Shown: positions 59,574 to 64,000 of the stretch, one piece after another
Layout of the letters: each line of letters opens with the position of its first letter
How positions within the stretch are numbered: the first letter of the stretch is position 1
Source of the DNA: Anodontia alba
Taxonomy: Eukaryota; Mollusca; Bivalvia; Lucinida; Lucinidae
Reading direction: 5' to 3'
Length of the DNA stretch: 64,000 bases
Assembly (NCBI GenBank): GCA_964016985.1
Contig: OZ024823.1
Location: 60,966,514 to 61,030,513, forward strand
Notes under the pieces: generated by a model
Told to the model about the DNA's origin: nothing
Databases searched by the model: none
The model's input: the letters and a program-made list of their open reading frames with translations, nothing else
Made by a program: the position numbers and the translations under genes

Positions 59574-60290
59574 GTGAGGTATTGTGATCACTCACCGTCT
59601 GTCGTCGTCGTCCGTCTGTCCGTCTGTCCGTCCGTTCACAATCTTTAAACAACATCTCCTCCTAAACCGCTGATTGGATTTTGACCAAATTTCACAGGAA
59701 TGATCCTTGGTTGATCCTCTTTCAAAGCTAATCAAATGGTTCCGGTCCATTGCATATCTAGGTCACAGGAGCTAAAAATAAATTTTTTTTAACTAAAAAC
59801 TCAAAAAATCATCTCGTCAGAAACCACTGGACCGATTTCAATAAAATTTTGCAGAAATGTTCCTTTGGTGATCCTCTACAAAGATTGTTCAAGCCATTTG
59901 GATTCGTCAAAAAACATGGCCGCTAGGGGGCAGGGCTTATTTTCCCTATATATATATATAGAAAACTTTAAAAATCTTCTTGTCAGAAACCATTGGACCA
60001 ATTTCAGTATAATTTTACAGAAATGTTCCTTTGGTGATCCTCTCCCAAGATTGTTCAAGCCTTTTGGATTCATCAAAAAACATGGCCGCCAGGGGGCGGG
60101 GCTTATTTCCCTTTATATCTGTATAGAAAACTGTAAAAATCTTCTTGTCAGAAACCACTAGACCGATTTCAATATAATTTTGCAGGAATGTTTCTTTGGT
60201 GATCCTCTACCAAGATTGTTCGAGACATTTGGATTCGTCAAAAAACATGGTCACAAGGGGGCGGGGCTTATTTTAACTTCATAATACATT
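59551..60290 (+). repeat. Hairpin-headed ~170-bp satellite (AGCTCACCTGAGCC type)
   Basis: The head hairpin is CTCACCTGAGCC-GAA-GGCTCAAGGTGAG (59,551-59,578), then GTCTGTCCGTCTGTCCGTCC and units with TCTTGTCAGAAACCACTGGA, CAATTTCAATAAAATTTTGC, TGTTCCTTTGGTGATCCTC and CATGGCCGCNAGGGGGCGGG. Units recur near 59,806, 59,975 and 60,140. The AGCTCACCTGAGCC-headed repeat is, to my knowledge, widespread in bivalve genomes, which supports the host assignment. Confidence 0.8.
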
Positions 60291-60603
60291 AACCTATAGA
60301 TAATGTGCTATTCTCTTCTGTTTTCACACCTTCCACAGAAAAAACGACCTTTCAGTCGTTAATTAAAGTCTTAAACCAGAAGGTCCCTTAGGCAGTTACC
60401 TGTGTGACGTAACTCTTCCCGCTCAATTGACCACGTGTCAGTTTCTTTTTTGTGGACAAAGAAATTCAACAAGGATTATTTACCTGTGATAGAAATTAGG
60501 ATTATTTCTTTCCTCACGGATAAATTTCTGTATCCTTGTGTTTCTTTTGTTTATTTATCACTCCTTTCATTTTCTGTGTTATTATTTAAAATTTTCAATT
60601 TTC

Positions 60604-60835
60604 GATGGGTAAGACCCATCAAGGTGGCATCTTTGGGTACTTAGTATCCGATAAAGTCTAAGTCCACCAGTCACCAGTCAACCAGGCACCAGTTAATCAG
60701 CTTCACCAGTCACCAGTCAACCAGGTGCCAGTCAACCAGTCACCAGTCATCCAGGTGCCAGTCAACCAGGCACCAGTCAACCGGTCACCAGTCAAACAGT
60801 TACCAGTCACCAGTCAACTAGTCTCCAGTCAATAA
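60604..60835. repeat. Hairpin plus ACCAGTCA-type minisatellite
   Basis: The hairpin GATGGGT-AAG-ACCCATC (60,604-60,620) precedes a minisatellite of CACCAGTCA, AACCAGGCACCAGTC and AACCAGGTGCCAGTC units (about 60,663-60,835). Same layout (small hairpin then tandem repeat) as three other loci in the window. Confidence 0.75.
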
Positions 60836-60965
60836 TTTAGTTATTTTCTGGAAAGACTTAGTTTTTGACATATTTCACCGGACAAAATAGTCACGTATAC
60901 TAACTTCTGGTCATTATGTCTAATTATTAAAAAATTTTCTCGGGCAAAGTATCAGTACCCGTACC

Positions 60966-62552
60966 TTCAATGTCCGCAACAGGTCTGGCATATACTGTGG
61001 ACATATGCGGACTTCCGCGTAAATCATTGCGGAAGTTGGCGTATGTCCGCAGATGTCCGCTACAAATCCGCAGATGTCCGTGCCTCTGTCAAAGCCTGCA
61101 GACTTTTGTGGACATTTTTCCGTATCAGCTGGGGCTATCTTTTTGCGGACGTCCGCAGCTCTATGCAAGTTAGCCTGCGGACGTCCGCAAAAGCTTGTGT
61201 AAAATTCTGACTTTGTTTTTTTTTGTTGCGGACTTGTGCAGACATTTTGGACTTAGAAAAGATTAGGCATTGAAGTAAACTGCATATGTCGGCACAAATT
61301 CTTGCGGACTTCTGAAATATTGTCATACACATTTTGAACAATAAATGGGTAAGTATGTCAGGCAATGTACACACAATAACCTTACACACGCACAAAATAG
61401 TACCATTTTAAATTGTAAACAATTAACCAACAGTAATGATATTCAGGCCTGCACTTTTATTTGGTTCAAATTAATTTACCAGAAAAGTGTTATGGTACAC
61501 AAATGTAACATTGTTTTGACTCAGTTTCATAAATTGCAAAACATGTATCAATACACTATAGAATTTGAAATTAGGATTCCAAACACTGTGACAGTCAGGA
61601 CATATTTTGAAAGCAAAGTAAGTTGGTTTTGTTTTTTTCTTAATTGTAAAAATAAACTCACTACTTGTAAAAGACATTGATTGATAAAATGGTACATTAT
61701 TAAAGAAGAATAATGGTAGAATATCCTGCTTTATTATTCTTACAGTTTCAATGAATTCATTCAGCTATTTTGACTTATATGCAAGTGGCTTTAGTACACA
61801 CACTGGCTATAATACACCAAATCTTTCTTATTCAACCAAACTTTAACTGCACCAAATCTTAATTGTACTGCATCATTATTCAAATTTTGGGACCCTTCCC
61901 AGTAACTTGAACCACATACAAAATGATCAGTTGTATTTGCTTGGAAATCTGTTAAGTTTATAAACAACTAATTATTACATGAAGTCTGAGATGTCTTCAG
62001 CAGAAAATCTTAATTGCATGTTCTAATTTTGTGAACAGCTATAGTTTTTGCATAATGAATAATTATGTAGAGCAAACATAAAAAACTAAGTCATACGGCA
62101 TATGATCATGTAATACCACATATGATCAACAGGTTATTACACAGCAGGGGGAGCAACTCTAACAGGTCCTCTGGCCCTGCGGATGTCCGCACCCATCCAT
62201 GCGGACTTTTGCAGACATCCGCACCCATCCATGCGGACGTCCGCACCAATCCATGCAGACGTCCGCACCAATCCATGCGGACGTCTGCACCAATCCATGC
62301 GGATGTCCGCACTAATTCATGCGGAAGTCCGCAAAGATGTCCGCACTGATGCCCGCAGACGTCCGCAGACTTCCGCGGACCTCTCTGCGGACAACTGCAG
62401 ACCTGCATATGGAAATATTGCGGACGTCCGCACAGAAAAAATTTCCAGCTTGCGTAGACTTGCGGACAAAGCGTCCCAGTACTCTGCAGACCTCCGCAGG
62501 TAAATGTCCGCAATTTTCCATGCGGAATATAACCTTCTTTGCGGACATTTCA
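60966..62552. mobile_element. DNA transposon with GCGGACGTCCGC subterminal repeats
   Basis: Ends TTCAATGTCCGCAA (60,966) and TTGCGGACATTTCA (about 62,552) are inverted. Both subterminal zones are dense in GTCCGCA/TGCGGAC. The right zone has six units of about 22 bp (GTCCGCACCAATCCATGCGG) at about 62,184-62,320, many containing the 12-bp palindrome GCGGACGTCCGC. The middle (61,320-62,140) is AT-rich with no domain. Apparent 75-135 aa frames are translations of the repeats. Non-autonomous; superfamily not assigned. It lies within the satellite that flanks it on both sides. Confidence 0.75.
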
Positions 62553-62559
62553 GGTACGG

Positions 62560-63335
62560 GTAGTATTTCTGATACTTATACCCGGTCATATTATTATATT
62601 TTTTCTGATTTTTCACCAGGCAAACTTTTACACAAAGTATCTGGCAATTTTTGCCTAATAATTAATTATCATCGGGAAAAAGTTTCGAATACTTGTGCCC
62701 GTTCAGTTTTTCATATATAATCTCCCTTTTTCATCGGACTAGAGTTACGAATACTACTATCCGATCAATTTGTCAAATTACTTGTAACTTTACCGGGCAA
62801 CAGTTACGAATACTAGTGTCCGGTCATTATGTCCGGTAACTAGTGTCAAAATAATGATCACTAATTCCCGAACAATCTATTATCGTTCATAGAGCTCCAT
62901 TCATGCTTAAGTCAATGGATATAGGTTATTAAGTGAAATACATAGTAACTTTTCATACATAAAATTCTGTACAGTCTTTCCCGAATCAGACTAGAATCTT
63001 TAATATTCCATTGACTTATTATAGGAGTGTAACTCCATTAATATTTTAAATTAACTTATGTTTTATCTCTTTTATCCGCTAGAAAGAGTTAAACTTCCGA
63101 CTATAACAAAATTTTTACCGGGCAGCAGTTCGTAGACTAGTGTCAGGTCATTCAAATTATGTTTTATCTCTTTCATTCGCTAGAAAGCGGTTAAATTCTG
63201 GCTCTAACGAAAATTTCATTGGGAGGCACTTCATAGAGTAGTGCCAGGTCATTCTAACGAAATTCCACCGGGCAGTAGTTTCGTAGACTTTGTGTCGGAT
63301 TACTAGTGTCCGAGTAGTAGTCACTAGTACTCGCT
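62560..63335 (+). repeat. Degenerate ACCGGGCA-ACTAGTGTC satellite
   Basis: Units contain ACCGGGCANCAGTTACGAAT, ACTAGTGTCCGGTCATT and TTTTATCTCTTTNATCCGCT. A matching stretch (60,840-60,965: GGTCATTATGTCTAATTATT, CGGGCAAAGTATCAGTACCC) lies left of the transposon, so the transposon split the array. Confidence 0.65.
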
Positions 63336-64000
63336 CAACATATATTTATTTATTAACCACTATAGACATGTATAGTCTTGGGTTATAGGTTATGGAATGA
63401 CAGCGATGGGTTCTAATACCTAGTAGCCACTTATATTGTTGAATTCTGTCCAGTCACTTTTGAACTTGACTTAAATTCTATATATGTATTTATTATTGAA
63501 AATGAATTAAAAATTATCGGTTACGATCAAATTCGCAATTCATTCACTAAGTGTAGAAGATACTTCCAGCTATAATTATATCTCTTTTATTCGCTACAAA
63601 GAGATTAACTTCTTACATATTCACCTTATTCGGCTCTAGGGCAAAGGTGAACTATAAAACTATCGTTATTTATAAGAAGAAAAATATACACGAAATCTAA
63701 AAATTTTTCTTCTTTCCTCCCTTGTTTTCTTCTACATGCTCCTATATGTAATCAGCATGTAATCTAAGGAGTAAATTGACAAGAAAGTAGCAATCGATCT
63801 TTTCTACTTTCTATTAATTTTTCATTCTTAAGGTATCGGAAATTTACACCAACCAGATAAATAAATTAACAGTTTTATTTATTTATTCGCTACCTCTCTA
63901 GATTACTACGATTTAAAGTTCTAGTTGAGGTACATATTTTCCTTTTGCCTTTTCTACATGGAAAATAGTTGATCCGATAAGCTATTATTCTATTTTATAC
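63336..64000. other. No gene seen at window end
   Basis: AT-rich sequence with CTCTTTTATTCGCTA text near 63,584 related to the preceding satellite, then nothing recognisable to the edge. Confidence 0.5.

Noticed and set aside
62176..62345. CRISPR-like array of short repeats
   Set aside because: Repeats are contiguous 22-bp units without unique spacers, in a eukaryotic transposon end.
62106..62720. Several overlapping 75-135 aa frames on both strands
   Set aside because: All arise from the 22-bp GTCCGCA subterminal array, which is open in many frames.

Overview
This window looks like a stretch of animal genome made almost entirely of mobile DNA and satellites, most likely from a bivalve mollusc. 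The assignment is inferred from AT-rich sequence, a tRNA-headed SINE with a (CAAA)n tail, hairpin-headed tandem satellites with GTCYGTCC runs, palindromic CAGATCAGAC-type repeats, a MULE with a mollusc-style zinc finger plus FLYWCH, a Penelope-type reverse transcriptase and several LINE clades. I found no intact host gene. The nearest thing to one is an OTU-like protease fragment near 31.4 kb.

Layout. 1-3.4 kb: no gene, one tRNA-like relic. 3.5-8.7 kb: a large inverted repeat whose arms are arrays of a ~187-bp unit, with microsatellites and a young SINE between them. 8.85-28.75 kb: one Tc1-type transposon (about 1.6 kb of its own sequence) stretched over ~19.9 kb by nested insertions. These are a PHD-finger LINE on the minus strand (itself holding a Penelope fragment), a Mutator-like element (MULE, 14.15-21.99 kb, itself holding a SINE and a MITE cluster), an L1/Tx1-like LINE (22.7-27.67 kb) and a TA-inserting MITE. 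28.8-37.6 kb: diverged repeats, a palindromic MITE, the OTU fragment and short satellites.

37.63-49.08 kb: a second nested stack. A plus-strand LINE is split by an ORF1-like repeat, a hairpin-headed satellite (which carries a Penelope-like element and a gene-sized element with an unrecognised 271-aa ORF), two TIR elements, a second copy of the unrecognised-ORF element and a terminal MITE. 49.7-51.4 kb: minus-strand RTE LINE fragment. 51.4-55.1 kb: SINE, hairpin and MITE remains. 55.7-60.3 kb: satellites, including a ~1.7-kb tandem duplication. 60.6-63.3 kb: a DNA transposon with palindromic GCGGACGTCCGC subterminal repeats sitting in another satellite.

Almost every coding segment is a pseudogene (stops, frameshifts, lost catalytic parts). 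The longest open frames are 670 aa of an L1-like ORF2 and the 271-aa ORF of unknown family. The main value of the window is that it preserves insertion order: target-site duplications and resumed reading frames let several nested events be read directly. All calls come from reading the sequence and ORF translations; no database search was run.
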